NCBI GenBank assembly: GCA_046349395.1
Contig: JAXMCK010000005.1
Coordinates: 124,001 to 188,000 of the forward strand
Direction: 5' to 3'
DNA: 64,000 nucleotides
Origin: JAXMCK01 sp046349395
GTDB lineage: Bacteria; Pseudomonadota; Alphaproteobacteria; Geminicoccales; Geminicoccaceae
Shown: piece by piece, positions 42,911 to 51,990 of the stretch
Layout: every line of letters starts with the position of its first letter
Numbering within the stretch: the first letter of the stretch is position 1
Notes under the pieces: generated by a model
What the model was told of the DNA's origin: nothing
Databases searched by the model: none
What the model saw: the letters and a program-made list of their open reading frames with translations, nothing else
Position numbers and translations under genes: made by a program

Positions 42911-43891
42911 CTACTCCTTTGGGTCCTGCCGATAGCTGACCGGTTGACACAGGATCGGCGGCCCCTCGGCGAGGGCCGGCATGACCTCGGGCAGCCGCTC
43001 GAAGGCTACGGGCTCGGCCAACAGGCAGTCCAGCACGGGCTGGCACAGCAGCCCTAAAGCTTTGGCAAGCCGGCGGTCATGCGGCCATCGCGGCCGCATC
43101 GCCGGTGCCACCCTGCCGACCTGAGAGGACATCAGCCGCAGCCGCCGGCTGTGGAAGGCCTCGCCCAGCGGCAGGCCCACCTCGCGGTCGCCGTACCAGC
43201 TGAGCTCCACCACCGTCGCCTCGACGCCGGCGAGTTCCAAGGCACGGCGCAGCCCCGCCGGATTGCCCGAGGCGTGCACGACGAGGTCGGCATCGCCGTC
43301 CAGGGCATCGGGATGGGCGAAGCGGACACCGAGCGCCTCGGCCTCCCTCGCGCGCGGGGCATAGACGTCGGCCAGCGTCACCTCGGCCCCCGGCAGCCGG
43401 CCGCACAGCCACGCGACGAGGCAGCCGACGACCCCGCCGCCGATGATATGGATCCGGGCACCCGGCAGGGCGCCGGCGTCCCACACCGCGTTCAGCGCCG
43501 TCTCCATGTTGGCTGCAAGGACGGCACGCGACGGCGGCAGGTCTTCGGGCAGGATCGTCACCGCAGCTTGCGGCACGCAGTAGACCGTCTGGTGCGGGAA
43601 CAGGCAGAAGACGTGGCGGCCCAGCAGATCCTCCGGACCGGCTTCAACGCGCCCGACGCTGCAGTAGCCGTACTTGACCGGGAACGGGAACCCGCCGGCC
43701 TGGAAGGGGGCGCGCATCGCCGACCATTGGCTGGGCGGCACCCGGCCCATGGCGACGAGTCGCTCGGTGCCGCGGCTGATCCCGCTCCAAAGGGTCCGCA
43801 CCCGCACCTCGCCCTCCGCGAGGGCGGCCAGAGGCTCGGCCCGAATCTCGCCGCGGCCCGGCCCGGTCGTCCAGTAGGCGTGGGTTTGCAC
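42911..43891 (-). CDS. Medium-chain (zinc-type fold) dehydrogenase
   Basis: 326-residue MDR-superfamily oxidoreductase. N-terminal GroES-like domain has RTLWSGISRGTERLVAMGRVP and FPVKYGYCSVGRV; the Rossmann domain has IHIIGGGVVGCLVAWL and LADVYAPRAREAEALGVRF. The usual structural four-Cys zinc lobe and catalytic Cys are not evident, so it may be zinc-free. First gene of a four-gene operon with PTPS-like, GT4 and methyltransferase genes, which suggests it oxidises or reduces a side chain of the pathway intermediate. Confidence 0.87.
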   Translation of the reverse strand: MQTHAYWTTGPGRGEIRAEPLAALAEGEVRVRTLWSGISRGTERLVAMGRVPPSQWSAMRAPFQAGGFPFPVKYGYCSVGRVEAGPEDLLGRHVFCLFPHQTVYCVPQAAVTILPEDLPPSRAVLAANMETALNAVWDAGALPGARIHIIGGGVVGCLVAWLCGRLPGAEVTLADVYAPRAREAEALGVRFAHPDALDGDADLVVHASGNPAGLRRALELAGVEATVVELSWYGDREVGLPLGEAFHSRRLRLMSSQVGRVAPAMRPRWPHDRRLAKALGLLCQPVLDCLLAEPVAFERLPEVMPALAEGPPILCQPVSYRQDPKE

Positions 43892-44115
43892 GACCCTGCT
43901 CAGCCCGTCGGCCGTGTCGACCGGCGAGCGCCAGGGTCGAGGAGGCTCGGCCTCACCTGGGCTGCTTCGTCCTTACCGTAGAGGTGCATGAGAGATCCCA
44001 CTGACCGCGTCGCGCCTACCTATCTGTGGAACGGGGGCGCTGCGGCAAGCCTGGATGACATCGCCGCCGCGGTGCCGGCATGATAGCGACGGACCTGACG
44101 ACACGAGGCTTTCCT

Positions 44116-45033
44116 GTGGCTCACGACCACGCGCACGGTCATTCTCATGCCCACGGCCATGGGCCGGGCACGCACGACCGGGCTTTCGCCATCGGCGTCG
44201 GCCTCAACCTCGCCTTCGTCCTGGTCGAGGCGACAGCGGGCTTCTGGGCGGGCTCGCTGGCCCTCATCGCCGATGCCGGCCACAACCTGACCGACGTCGG
44301 TGCCCTGGCGCTGGCCTGGGGTGCGGCAGTCCTCGGCCGGCGCCCGCCCACGGCACGCCGCACCTACGGTTACCGGCGCGCCTCGGTGCTGGCCTCGCTC
44401 GTCAACGCCGTCGCCCTGCTCATCGGTGTGGGCGCCATCCTGCTCGAGGCCATCCGACGGCTGCAGGATCCGGCACCGGTCGAGGCGGGGGTGGTCGGTG
44501 TCGTCGCCGCCATCGGCATCGCGATCAACGCCGGCACCGCCATGCTCTTCGCCCGCGGCCGCGAGCACGACCTCAATGTCCGCGGCGCCTATCTGCACAT
44601 GGCGGCCGATGCGGCCGTGTCGCTGGGCGTCGTGCTGGCCGCGGTCCTCATCGCGACGACGGGCTGGCTCTGGCTCGATCCCGTTACCAGCATCGCCATC
44701 TGCCTCGCCATCACCGTCAGCGGCTGGGGCCTGCTCACCGAATCGCTCGATCTGGCGCTGGACGCCGTCCCGGCCGGCATCGACCGCAGTGCGGTCGAAA
44801 CCATGCTGGGGGATCTGCCTGGCGTGCGCGAGGTGCACGACCTCCACATCTGGGCGATGAGCACGACGGAGACGGCGCTCACCGCCCACCTCGTCCGCCC
44901 GGACCCGACCGAGGACGACTTCCTGACCGATGCCTGTGCCGCGCTGCACGACCGCTTCGGCATCGAGCACGTGACCCTGCAGATCGAGCGCGGCACGGCG
45001 CATTGCAGGCAGGCCCCGGCCGAGGTCGTGTGA
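44116..45033 (+). CDS. Cation diffusion facilitator (ZitB/CzcD type) metal exporter
   Basis: 305 residues with six transmembrane helices. His-rich N-terminus (HDHAHGHSHAHGHGPGTHD), metal-site helix IADAGHNLTDVGALALA (HxxxD), second site AYLHMAADAAVSLGV (HxxxD) and a cytoplasmic domain with VREVHDLHIWAMSTTETALTAHLV. Exports zinc or related divalent cations against protons. GTG 44116 preferred because CGAGG lies 7 nt upstream and relatives begin at this His-rich stretch; ATG 44080 is an alternative. Followed by a metallochaperone gene. Confidence 0.92.
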   Translation: MAHDHAHGHSHAHGHGPGTHDRAFAIGVGLNLAFVLVEATAGFWAGSLALIADAGHNLTDVGALALAWGAAVLGRRPPTARRTYGYRRASVLASLVNAVALLIGVGAILLEAIRRLQDPAPVEAGVVGVVAAIGIAINAGTAMLFARGREHDLNVRGAYLHMAADAAVSLGVVLAAVLIATTGWLWLDPVTSIAICLAITVSGWGLLTESLDLALDAVPAGIDRSAVETMLGDLPGVREVHDLHIWAMSTTETALTAHLVRPDPTEDDFLTDACAALHDRFGIEHVTLQIERGTAHCRQAPAEVV

Positions 45034-45102
45034 CGGCAGCCCGCAGCCACAGACCCGCCGCACCGTGCTAGGTTCGTCGCTCGTCCAACCAGGGAGCGCA
45101 CC

Positions 45103-45336
45103 ATGGAGACCACCGGCGAATCCACCGTTCATCTCGTCGTCAAGGGCATGGACTGCCAGGGCTGCGCCAAGTCTGTGACCCAGGCCCTGTCGGCGATCAA
45201 GGGCGTCACCCGCGCCGATGTCGACCTCGAGCACGGCCGCGCCCATGTCCACGTCAAGGGCGGGATCTCGACCGACGCCCTGATCAAGGCCGTCGAGCAG
45301 GCCGGGTACACCGCAAACGTCGCCCCCGCCGGCTGA
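45103..45336 (+). CDS. Heavy-metal-associated (HMA) domain metallochaperone
   Basis: 77-residue soluble protein comprising one HMA ferredoxin-like fold. The metal motif GMDCQGCAKSV (MxCxxC) lies after the first strand; the end ALIKAVEQAGYTANV is typical of CopZ-like proteins. Binds Cu(I) or Zn(II). AGGGAG precedes the ATG, 69 bp after the CDF exporter, with which it probably cooperates. Confidence 0.93.
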   Translation: METTGESTVHLVVKGMDCQGCAKSVTQALSAIKGVTRADVDLEHGRAHVHVKGGISTDALIKAVEQAGYTANVAPAG

Positions 45337-45597
45337 GCAACACGTCGCAGCCGACCCGCCCAGGTCTTTTCAGTGCGCTCGCACGCAGGCCGCTCGTTCG
45401 GGTTTCGGACCGGCCCCGGCCCCGCCCTCGCCCGTTCGGTCGCTGCTCGAGCATCAGCGCCGATGGATGCGGCTCAGTCGGCACTGATGGCGCTGACTGA
45501 CCCTTAGGCGATCGGCGCTACGGCTGTCCGTCGATCACGACGTGGTGTGGGACGGGACAGGCGCCGGACCGCTACAGCCGCCCGCAAGGTCCCGTCG
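45337..45597. other. Intergenic region without recognised content
   Basis: 261 bp between the HMA gene and the convergent TPR lipoprotein gene. No gene, RNA or clear terminator hairpin was recognised. Confidence 0.4.
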
Positions 45598-46545
45598 TCA
45601 GGGCAGAGCGTCCGCCGGCGGGGCTACGATCGGCCGTGGACCCGCGCTAGCGGCAGGCGCGGCCGGCTCCGTCCTGCTCGCACGCGTCTGCGCTCGCGCA
45701 GAGGACGCCGACCTTTCGAGCGCTCCCTGCGCGTCGACCCTGGGCATGAGGGCCGCCGCTGCGTGCCGCGAGGGCATGCCGCGGAGTGCGGTGAAGTAGG
45801 AGAGATTGTTGCGGACCTCGTCGTCGGCGAGATCCACCCGGCTGAGCCGCTCGGCCGAAGCCAGGTCCCCCTTGAGCCCATAGGCGAGGGCGAGGTTCTG
45901 CCGGCTGCGCCGGGTCGAGACAGGCCCCTCGGCCAGTGGCTGGAGGGTGCGGAGCGCTTCGTCCTGCCGTCCGGCCAACGCCTGGGACAAGCCCAGATTG
46001 TTGAGGAGGGCCGGATCGTCGGGTGCCAGTTCCAGGCCGCGGCGGTAGGTGGCGGCCGCCTGATCGCTCTGGCCCGTGAGGTCGTAGGCGACCGCCAGCG
46101 CGTTCAGCGCCTTCAGGTCCTCGGGGTCGGCCTGCAGGGCGCTCTCCAGGTGGGGAATGGCGGCCTCGGGGCGGCGCAGCCCGAGCATGGCACGGGCATA
46201 GCCGTACTGGGCGGCCGTCCCATAGTCGCCGTCGCCGAACGCCATCTCGAAGGCGCGGCCCGCATCCTGGTAGCGGCCCGCCACCAGCAGCGAGCTGCCG
46301 AGGCCCACGGCGGCACCGGCGTTGCTGGGCGAGGCGACCAGCGCCTGCTCGAACAGACGGGCCGCCGTCTCCGCCTCGCCGGCGCGCAACGCGTTGTCGC
46401 CGAGACGCACGAGACCGGAAGCGCGGCTCAGGGCCTTGCCGTCCGCGGTCGTCGCCCCGTCGAGGCTGGGTCCGGTCACCGTGTCGGCACAGGCCGCCAG
46501 CAGCACGGTCGCCGTCACGAGGGTGAGGAGGCGTAAGTAGGGCAT
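45598..46545 (-). CDS. TPR-repeat lipoprotein, TadD-like
   Basis: 315 residues. Lipoprotein signal LLTLVTATVLLAAC places it in the envelope. About five TPR units span residues 45-235 (for example AARLFEQALVASPSNAGAAVGLG, AIPHLESALQADPEDLKALNALA, DQAAATYRRGLELAPDDPALLNNLG). The C-terminus is Ala/Pro/Ser-rich. Layout matches TadD, a pilotin-like component of tight-adherence (Flp) pili, but no other tad gene is in the window. ATG 46545 starts the signal peptide; an upstream ATG at 46569 adds eight residues. Confidence 0.85.
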   Translation of the reverse strand: MPYLRLLTLVTATVLLAACADTVTGPSLDGATTADGKALSRASGLVRLGDNALRAGEAETAARLFEQALVASPSNAGAAVGLGSSLLVAGRYQDAGRAFEMAFGDGDYGTAAQYGYARAMLGLRRPEAAIPHLESALQADPEDLKALNALAVAYDLTGQSDQAAATYRRGLELAPDDPALLNNLGLSQALAGRQDEALRTLQPLAEGPVSTRRSRQNLALAYGLKGDLASAERLSRVDLADDEVRNNLSYFTALRGMPSRHAAAALMPRVDAQGALERSASSARAQTRASRTEPAAPAASAGPRPIVAPPADALP

Positions 46546-46614
46546 CGGTGCGAGCTTCGGCCAGGACATGCCCGCACTCTCGCACCGCCGGTTTGCGGAA
46601 TGGTTAACGCGCGC

Positions 46615-47745
46615 TCAGAGTTCGACGAGCTTGCCGAGCAGCACCGGCCGCGAGGCCCCCGTAACCTCGGGCACATTGGCCGGGATCCGGTCGATTCGGG
46701 CCGAGGCCAGAAGGGCGAAGGCGATCGCCTCCTTGAAGTCGGCCGAGAGCCCGCGCGCATCGGCCACCGTCACCGGTACGGGTGCCAGATGCTCGCCGAG
46801 CCGGCGCATCAGAGCCGGATTGCGGGCACCGCCGCCGCCGACGACGAGTTCCGCCGGGACGCTGCCCTCGCCTTGCATCTCCGCCACTGCCCCGGAGATT
46901 GCGAGGCACGTCGCCTCGACCGCGCTGGCGAACAGGACGTACCAGCCCGCCTCGTCATCCGGTGGGTATGCCGCGAGCAGGCCGTCGACAAAGGCCGCGC
47001 CGAACTGCTCACGCCCGAGGGAGCGGCGGGGCCGGATGCCGAGGGTTGGCACGTCCATGATGTGCGCGACAACCTCGTCCCGCACCCGGCCACGGGCGGC
47101 GAAGGCGCCGTCCAGATCGGCCTGGAGCCGGCCGCCCGTGAACCGCCGCGCCAGCTCGTCCAGGATCATGTTGCCGGGGCCGCAGTCGAAGGCGGCGAGC
47201 GGCGCTTCGGTCCGCTCCCGCGGGGGCAGCCAGGTCAGGTTGGCGATGCCGCCGATGTTGAGCGCCACGACGGGAGCACCGTCCCGCGAGAGCAGCCAGC
47301 GGTCGACGATCGGCACCAAGGGAGCGCCGCAGCCGCCGACGGCGACATCGTTGCGCCGGAAGTCGGCCACCACCGGGCAGCCCAGCCGGTCGGCGATCAG
47401 CGCAGGCTCGCCGATCTGCAGCGTGGTGACGGCGTGCTCGTGATAGACCGTCTGACCATGGCTGCCGACCAGATCGACCGTCCGGTCGAGCCGGCCCGCA
47501 AGTGTCGCCGCGGCTTCCGCGAACAGCCGGCCCACCTCCATGTCGAGCCGGGCCAGCTCCGCCGTGTCGGCGGCGAGGCAGGCGCCGAGCCGGCGCTTCA
47601 TCGCATCGGGCAGTGGGAACGTCTCGGCTGCGAGCAGCTCGAACCGGCCGGGATCCCCGCATTCGACGGCAACCGCGGCCACGTCGATACCGTCCATCGA
47701 GGTGCCGCTCATCAGCCCGAGCACGGTGCGTCGGCCGTTGCTCAC
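46615..47745 (-). CDS. anmK: Anhydro-N-acetylmuramic acid kinase
   Basis: 376-residue kinase recycling cell-wall 1,6-anhydroMurNAc to MurNAc-6-phosphate. N-terminal nucleotide motif LGLMSGTSMDGIDVAAV, SHGQTVYHE, VADFRRNDVAVGGCGAPLVP, NIGGIANLTWLP, FDCGPGNMILD and a final VVGGGGARNPALMRRL. Start is GTG 47745, overlapping the HdaA-like stop by 4 nt (GTGA). Supports peptidoglycan turnover together with MltG in the same window. Confidence 0.95.
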   Translation of the reverse strand: MSNGRRTVLGLMSGTSMDGIDVAAVAVECGDPGRFELLAAETFPLPDAMKRRLGACLAADTAELARLDMEVGRLFAEAAATLAGRLDRTVDLVGSHGQTVYHEHAVTTLQIGEPALIADRLGCPVVADFRRNDVAVGGCGAPLVPIVDRWLLSRDGAPVVALNIGGIANLTWLPPRERTEAPLAAFDCGPGNMILDELARRFTGGRLQADLDGAFAARGRVRDEVVAHIMDVPTLGIRPRRSLGREQFGAAFVDGLLAAYPPDDEAGWYVLFASAVEATCLAISGAVAEMQGEGSVPAELVVGGGGARNPALMRRLGEHLAPVPVTVADARGLSADFKEAIAFALLASARIDRIPANVPEVTGASRPVLLGKLVEL

Positions 47746-48452
47746 GCCTCTACTCCCGCAAGCTCTTCCAGCACGGCGCGAGCGAGCGCCAGGGTCACCG
47801 GCCGGCGCGCCCGCAGCGACGCCCGATCGAGGGCCACCACGAGATGCCGTGCGCCGGCGAAGGACCGCTCCATCCGCGGCACCAGGAAGTCGATGACGCC
47901 GGCGTCGACCCGAAGCTGACGGTCGGCGAACTGCTTCACCAGAAGGGCGGCCAGCAGCGCATCGTCCGGCGGGTCGATCCGCACCGTCCACGCGGTCCGC
48001 AGCCGCGAGCGCAGGTCGGGCAGGCGCAGGTTCCAGTCCGGAATCGGCACCGTCGCCGTCAGCATCAGGCCGCCCCGGCGCTCGGCCACCCTGTTGTAGA
48101 GGTGGAACAGGATCTCCTCGTCGAGCACCGACTCGGCATCATCAACGACGCAGGACAAGGCCTCACCGAGACGTGCCAGCGGTCGCGCCGCCGCCCACAG
48201 CTCGGCCCCACCTAGCAGGACCGCACCGGCACGCGCGGCCCAGATCCGGGCCAGATGACTCTTCCCCGCGGCCGGCGGCCCCACCAGCAGCAGGGCCGGA
48301 CCCGGCCAGGAAGGCCAGCGCAGCACGGCGTCGAGGGCCGCGGAATTACCCGCCGCCGGCAGGAAGTCGGTCAAAGCGGAGTTGGTCGGGTGCGGCAGAT
48401 CGAAGGCGAGCTGGCACGGCGCCGGGGGCGCGCGGTGCAGCGTCTCCTCCAT
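47742..48452 (-). CDS. hdaA: DnaA-homologue regulatory protein HdaA
   Basis: 236-residue DnaA-like AAA+ protein without the C-terminal DNA-binding domain. N-terminal QLAFDLPH is the beta-clamp-binding motif; Walker A is GPPAAGKSHLAR; Walker B-like segment is CVVDDAESV; the sensor/lid part has FAGARHLVVALDRASLRARRPVTLALARAVLE. In alphaproteobacteria HdaA with the clamp promotes DnaA-ATP hydrolysis to stop over-initiation. Followed, with 4-nt overlap, by anmK and preceded one base away by the phosphatidyltransferase gene. Confidence 0.9.
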   Translation of the reverse strand: MEETLHRAPPAPCQLAFDLPHPTNSALTDFLPAAGNSAALDAVLRWPSWPGPALLLVGPPAAGKSHLARIWAARAGAVLLGGAELWAAARPLARLGEALSCVVDDAESVLDEEILFHLYNRVAERRGGLMLTATVPIPDWNLRLPDLRSRLRTAWTVRIDPPDDALLAALLVKQFADRQLRVDAGVIDFLVPRMERSFAGARHLVVALDRASLRARRPVTLALARAVLEELAGVEA

Positions 48453-48453
48453 C

Positions 48454-49083
48454 TCAGGCGGTGCGACGCGTGCGGGCGTATTCGATCAGCGCCAGACGGA
48501 TGTAGCCGATGCCCGAGGCCACCACGAAGAGGGCCGTCGCCCAGACCAGCGGCCAGACGAAGTCGAGCAACCACGGGGCCAGCGCCAGGCCGGCCAGCAC
48601 GGTAGCACCCAGCAGGCCCTGCAGCAGGGTCGAGATCTTGCCGAGAATGGAGGGCCGCACCTCGAAGGCGCCGATCTGCCAGCGCAGGATCACGGTGCCG
48701 AGCACGATACCGAGGTCGCGGAGCACGATCAGCACGAGCAACCAGACCGGGATCTGCCCGATCACGGCCAGCGTGATCAGCACCGTCGCCATCAGCAGCT
48801 TGTCGGCGATCGGGTCGAGGACGGCACCCAACGGCGTCCGGCCGTCGAAGTGCTTGGCGATGTAGCCGTCGGCGAGATCGGTGAAGCCCGCCAGGACGAA
48901 GAGGCCGAATGCGCTCGTGAAGTCGCCCCGGCCGGTGAGCACGGCGATCGGCGGCACGCAGCAGAGACGGATCAGGGTGAGGACATTGGCGATGTTGCGC
49001 CGGCCGGTCGACAGGACGAACGAGCCGCTGCGGAGCAGGGCGGCGCTCAGCCCGCGGGGGCGCCCGCTGCTTGCAACAGCCAT
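48454..49083 (-). CDS. CDP-alcohol phosphatidyltransferase
   Basis: 209-residue inner-membrane enzyme with about five hydrophobic helices. The class signature appears as TDLADGYIAKHFDGRTPLGAVLDPIADKLL (D-G-x2-A-(R/K)-x8-G-x3-D-x3-D; Lys replaces the usual Arg). Probably a phosphatidylglycerophosphate-synthase-like or cardiolipin-type enzyme using CDP-diacylglycerol. ATG 49083 lies 36 nt inside the preceding DUF2066 gene, implying coupling; the frame could start further upstream but without family support. In operon with hdaA. Confidence 0.88.
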   Translation of the reverse strand: MAVASSGRPRGLSAALLRSGSFVLSTGRRNIANVLTLIRLCCVPPIAVLTGRGDFTSAFGLFVLAGFTDLADGYIAKHFDGRTPLGAVLDPIADKLLMATVLITLAVIGQIPVWLLVLIVLRDLGIVLGTVILRWQIGAFEVRPSILGKISTLLQGLLGATVLAGLALAPWLLDFVWPLVWATALFVVASGIGYIRLALIEYARTRRTA

Positions 49084-50156
49084 GTTCCGTCCTCCCTCGG
49101 AGTCAACGTCAAGCCGGCTCGGTCCAGCGCCGGCTCCAGGTCCTCGAACTTGCCCGTGTGCGCCAGGGTAATGATCGCGGCCTTGCGCCCGAAGCGCTGG
49201 ACGTTGATCGCCTGCACGGCAGGAACCCTGGACAGCATTTGCGTTATCTGAACCCACGACCGGAGATCGACAAGCGGCACCTCGATTTCAAGCGCCTCCG
49301 TGTCGGGCGGGCGCAACGCCTCCTGCTTGGCGTCGGCCTCGAGCAGCGGGACCAGGCGGGCCGTCGCCGCGTCGAGCAGTTGGTCTTGCGTCTGCCCCGC
49401 TTCCCCGACGATCTCCTCGCGGATGACGACGTCTTGCGCCGATTTCGGGTGGCGCACCTCGACGATCACGCGGCCAGGACCATCGGCTCCCGGGACCAGC
49501 TCGGCCGACACGATCTCAATCGCCCGGACGCCGTACCGTTCCGCCACGGTCGGAAATCCGTCCTCGTCGCCACCCTGGATCTTGTCCATCGGCATGTCGG
49601 TGAGGTCGCTGAGATCGCCCAGCGGCTGCCTAAAGTCGGCCGTCAGCGTCGGTGTGGGCACGCGGCTCCAGGCGTCGCGCCACGGATTGTCCTCGCCCCA
49701 GAGATCGGCTCCGCCCGCGGTCCTCCAGACCGGCAGAATCAGGACGGGGACCGGGGCCGTGATGAAGGGGAGCCCGCTGCCGGCCAAGAGGTCGCGTACC
49801 CGCTCCGGCGCATAGGTGACGTTCAGCGTCGCCACATAGCGCGTGTCTGACAACTTCTCCTGGCCGATGTCGAAGCTCTCGACGTAGCGCTCGATGTTGA
49901 TCCCCTCGACCGAGGGTAGACGCTTCGCCGAGTTCGGTGCCGTCAGCCGCTGCATCAGCGTGACGAGCCCCTGCCGCTTGCCGGCGTCGATGGCCTGCTC
50001 GCGGGCCAGCACGGCACTCTGCGCCACCTGATCGACCGGGATGCCCTCGACCCGGTACAGATCTGCTGCCTCGGCAGCAAAACTGAAGAGCATGATCGCC
50101 AGGACGGCCAGCGCGGCCGCCCGCAAGGCGCGCGGCACGGATCGTTCGTTGCGCAT
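49047..50156 (-). CDS. DUF2066 domain-containing exported protein
   Basis: 369 residues with a signal peptide (about 1-30, LAVLAIMLFSFAAEAAD). The mature part starts LYRVEGIPVDQVAQSAVLAREQAIDAGKRQGLVTLMQRL, which is the DUF2066 opening, and includes YVATLNVTYAPERVRDLLAG and PVPVLILPVWRTAGG. C-terminal region has two repeated alpha/beta segments. Function of the family unknown; it is regularly found just before the phosphatidyltransferase and hda genes and divergent from purM. Confidence 0.85.
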   Translation of the reverse strand: MRNERSVPRALRAAALAVLAIMLFSFAAEAADLYRVEGIPVDQVAQSAVLAREQAIDAGKRQGLVTLMQRLTAPNSAKRLPSVEGINIERYVESFDIGQEKLSDTRYVATLNVTYAPERVRDLLAGSGLPFITAPVPVLILPVWRTAGGADLWGEDNPWRDAWSRVPTPTLTADFRQPLGDLSDLTDMPMDKIQGGDEDGFPTVAERYGVRAIEIVSAELVPGADGPGRVIVEVRHPKSAQDVVIREEIVGEAGQTQDQLLDAATARLVPLLEADAKQEALRPPDTEALEIEVPLVDLRSWVQITQMLSRVPAVQAINVQRFGRKAAIITLAHTGKFEDLEPALDRAGLTLTPREDGTWLLQAAGAPAG

Positions 50157-50237
50157 CGGCCCGTCACCCGGTAGGTCTTGCGCCCCCCGGCCTCAGGGCC
50201 GGGCAAGTCGGGTTCGCAACTAGCAGCGGCGCGCCGC

Positions 50238-51326
50238 ATGACACAAGGCACAGCTGGCGGGCGATATGCCGAGTCCGGGGTCGACATCGACGCCGGACAC
50301 GATCTGGTGAACCGGATCGCCCCCATGGCCCGTGCCACCCGCCGCACCGGTGTCATGACGGGGCTCGGCGGCTTCGGCGCCCTCTTCGATCTCGCCGCCT
50401 GCGGCTTCAAGGATCCCATCCTCGTCGCTACCACGGACGGCGTCGGGACCAAGGTGCTGCTCGCCACTGAGGCGAATGCGACCCGCAATGTCGGGATCGA
50501 CCTCGTCGCGATGTGCGTCAACGACCTCGTCGTGCAGGGGGCCCAGCCCCTCTTCTTCCTCGACTATTTCGCCACCGGCCGGCTCGACAACGCGATTGCC
50601 GCCGACGTCATCGCCGGGGTCAGCGAGGGTTGCCGGCAGGCCGGCTGTGCCCTCATCGGCGGCGAGACGGCCGAGATGCCGGGCCTCTACGGACGCGGTG
50701 AGTTCGACCTCGCCGGCTTCGCCGTGGGTGCGGTCGAGCGGGACGCCGTGCTGCCCCGCGTCCAGGCGATCCGGGAGGGCGACGTCGTCCTCGGGCTCGC
50801 CTCCTCCGGCATCCACGCCAACGGCTACTCGCTGGTGCGGCTGATCTTGCGCGAGCAGCGTCTGGCCCTGTCCGACACAGCACCCTTCGGCGACGGCACG
50901 CTCGCCGCGCGCCTGCTGGAGCCGACCCGCATCTATGTCGCGAGCTGTCTCGCCGCGATCGCCGCCGGCGGGGTGAAGGCCATGGCGCACATCACCGGCG
51001 GCGGCCTCGTCGAGAACCCGCCGCGCGTGCTGCGCGAAGGGCTCGTGGCCCGGATCGACGCCCGCAGCTGGCCCCTTCCCCCGCTCTTCGCGTGGCTGGC
51101 ACAGGCCGGCCGGCTCTCCGCGCTCGAGCTGGCCCGCACCTTCAATTGCGGCATCGGCATGGTGCTGTTGGTCGCCCCGGAGTCGGTCGACGCCGTCACC
51201 TCGGCCCTAGTCGGTGCGGGTGAGACCGCCTACCGCATCGGCACGATCGTCGAGGCGGGCGGTCAGGCCCGGGTGGACCTGCTGCACCTGGACGAGGCAT
51301 GGCCCGCCGCCGCACCGCCGTCCTGA
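50238..51326 (+). CDS. purM: Phosphoribosylformylglycinamidine cyclo-ligase (AIR synthetase)
   Basis: 362 residues, fifth step of purine synthesis. Motifs: YAESGVDIDAGHDLVNRI, GGFGALFDL, LVATTDGVGTKVLLA, MCVNDLVVQGAQPLFFLDYFATG, ALIGGETAEMPGLY, SSGIHANGYSLVR, MAHITGGGLVENPPRVL and FNCGIGMVL. ATG 50238 begins the conserved part; the frame extends to 50178 without support. Overlaps purN by 28 nt. Confidence 0.97.
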   Translation: MTQGTAGGRYAESGVDIDAGHDLVNRIAPMARATRRTGVMTGLGGFGALFDLAACGFKDPILVATTDGVGTKVLLATEANATRNVGIDLVAMCVNDLVVQGAQPLFFLDYFATGRLDNAIAADVIAGVSEGCRQAGCALIGGETAEMPGLYGRGEFDLAGFAVGAVERDAVLPRVQAIREGDVVLGLASSGIHANGYSLVRLILREQRLALSDTAPFGDGTLAARLLEPTRIYVASCLAAIAAGGVKAMAHITGGGLVENPPRVLREGLVARIDARSWPLPPLFAWLAQAGRLSALELARTFNCGIGMVLLVAPESVDAVTSALVGAGETAYRIGTIVEAGGQARVDLLHLDEAWPAAAPPS

Positions 51327-51967
51327 TCTCGGGCAACGGCAGCAACCTCCAGGCTCTGCTCGACGCCGCCGCGGATCCGGCCTACCCGGCAGAGATCGTT
51401 CTCGTGATCGCCAACCGGCCCGCCGCCTATGGCCTGGTGCGGGCCGAACTGGCCGGCGTTCCTTCCCGCTGCATCGATCACCGTGCCTTCGCGAACCGAG
51501 AGGCCTTCGACGCGGCGATGCAGGCGGAGCTGGAGCGGGCCGAGGTGGATCTCGTCTGCCTCGCCGGCTTCATGCGGCTGCTCACACCTGGTTTCGTCGC
51601 CCACTGGCGCGACCGGCTGGTCAACATCCACCCCTCGCTGCTGCCGGCCTTTCCCGGCCTCGACACCCACGCCCGGGCGCTGAAGGAGGGCTGTGCCCTC
51701 GCCGGCTGCACCGTCCACCTCGTTCGGTACGAGCTGGATACCGGCCCCGTCCTGGTTCAGGGCGCCGTACCGGTCCTACCCGGCGACACGGAAGAGACGC
51801 TGGCGGGCCGCGTCCTGGAGGTCGAGCATCCCTGCTATGTGAGGGCGCTCGACCTGTTCGCCTCGGGCCGGTTCACCGTCGACGGCGAGGTGGCCCGATT
51901 GAGGGACGAGCGCCCCGGCGAGCGCCTGCTGCTGCATCCGCTGCTGCTGGCGCCGGCCGGGGCCTGA
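51299..51967 (+). CDS. purN: Phosphoribosylglycinamide formyltransferase
   Basis: 222 residues, third step of purine synthesis. Features: AVLISGNGSNLQALLDA, CLAGFMRLLTPGFV, the formyl-transfer site VNIHPSLLPAFPGLDTHARAL and CTVHLVRYELDTGPVLVQGAV with catalytic Asp. The start lies inside the purM 3' end (28-nt overlap), a common purMN arrangement. Convergent with ndk. Confidence 0.97.
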   Translation: MARRRTAVLISGNGSNLQALLDAAADPAYPAEIVLVIANRPAAYGLVRAELAGVPSRCIDHRAFANREAFDAAMQAELERAEVDLVCLAGFMRLLTPGFVAHWRDRLVNIHPSLLPAFPGLDTHARALKEGCALAGCTVHLVRYELDTGPVLVQGAVPVLPGDTEETLAGRVLEVEHPCYVRALDLFASGRFTVDGEVARLRDERPGERLLLHPLLLAPAGA

Positions 51968-51990
51968 TCGACGCTACGCCGGCGGGCCGG

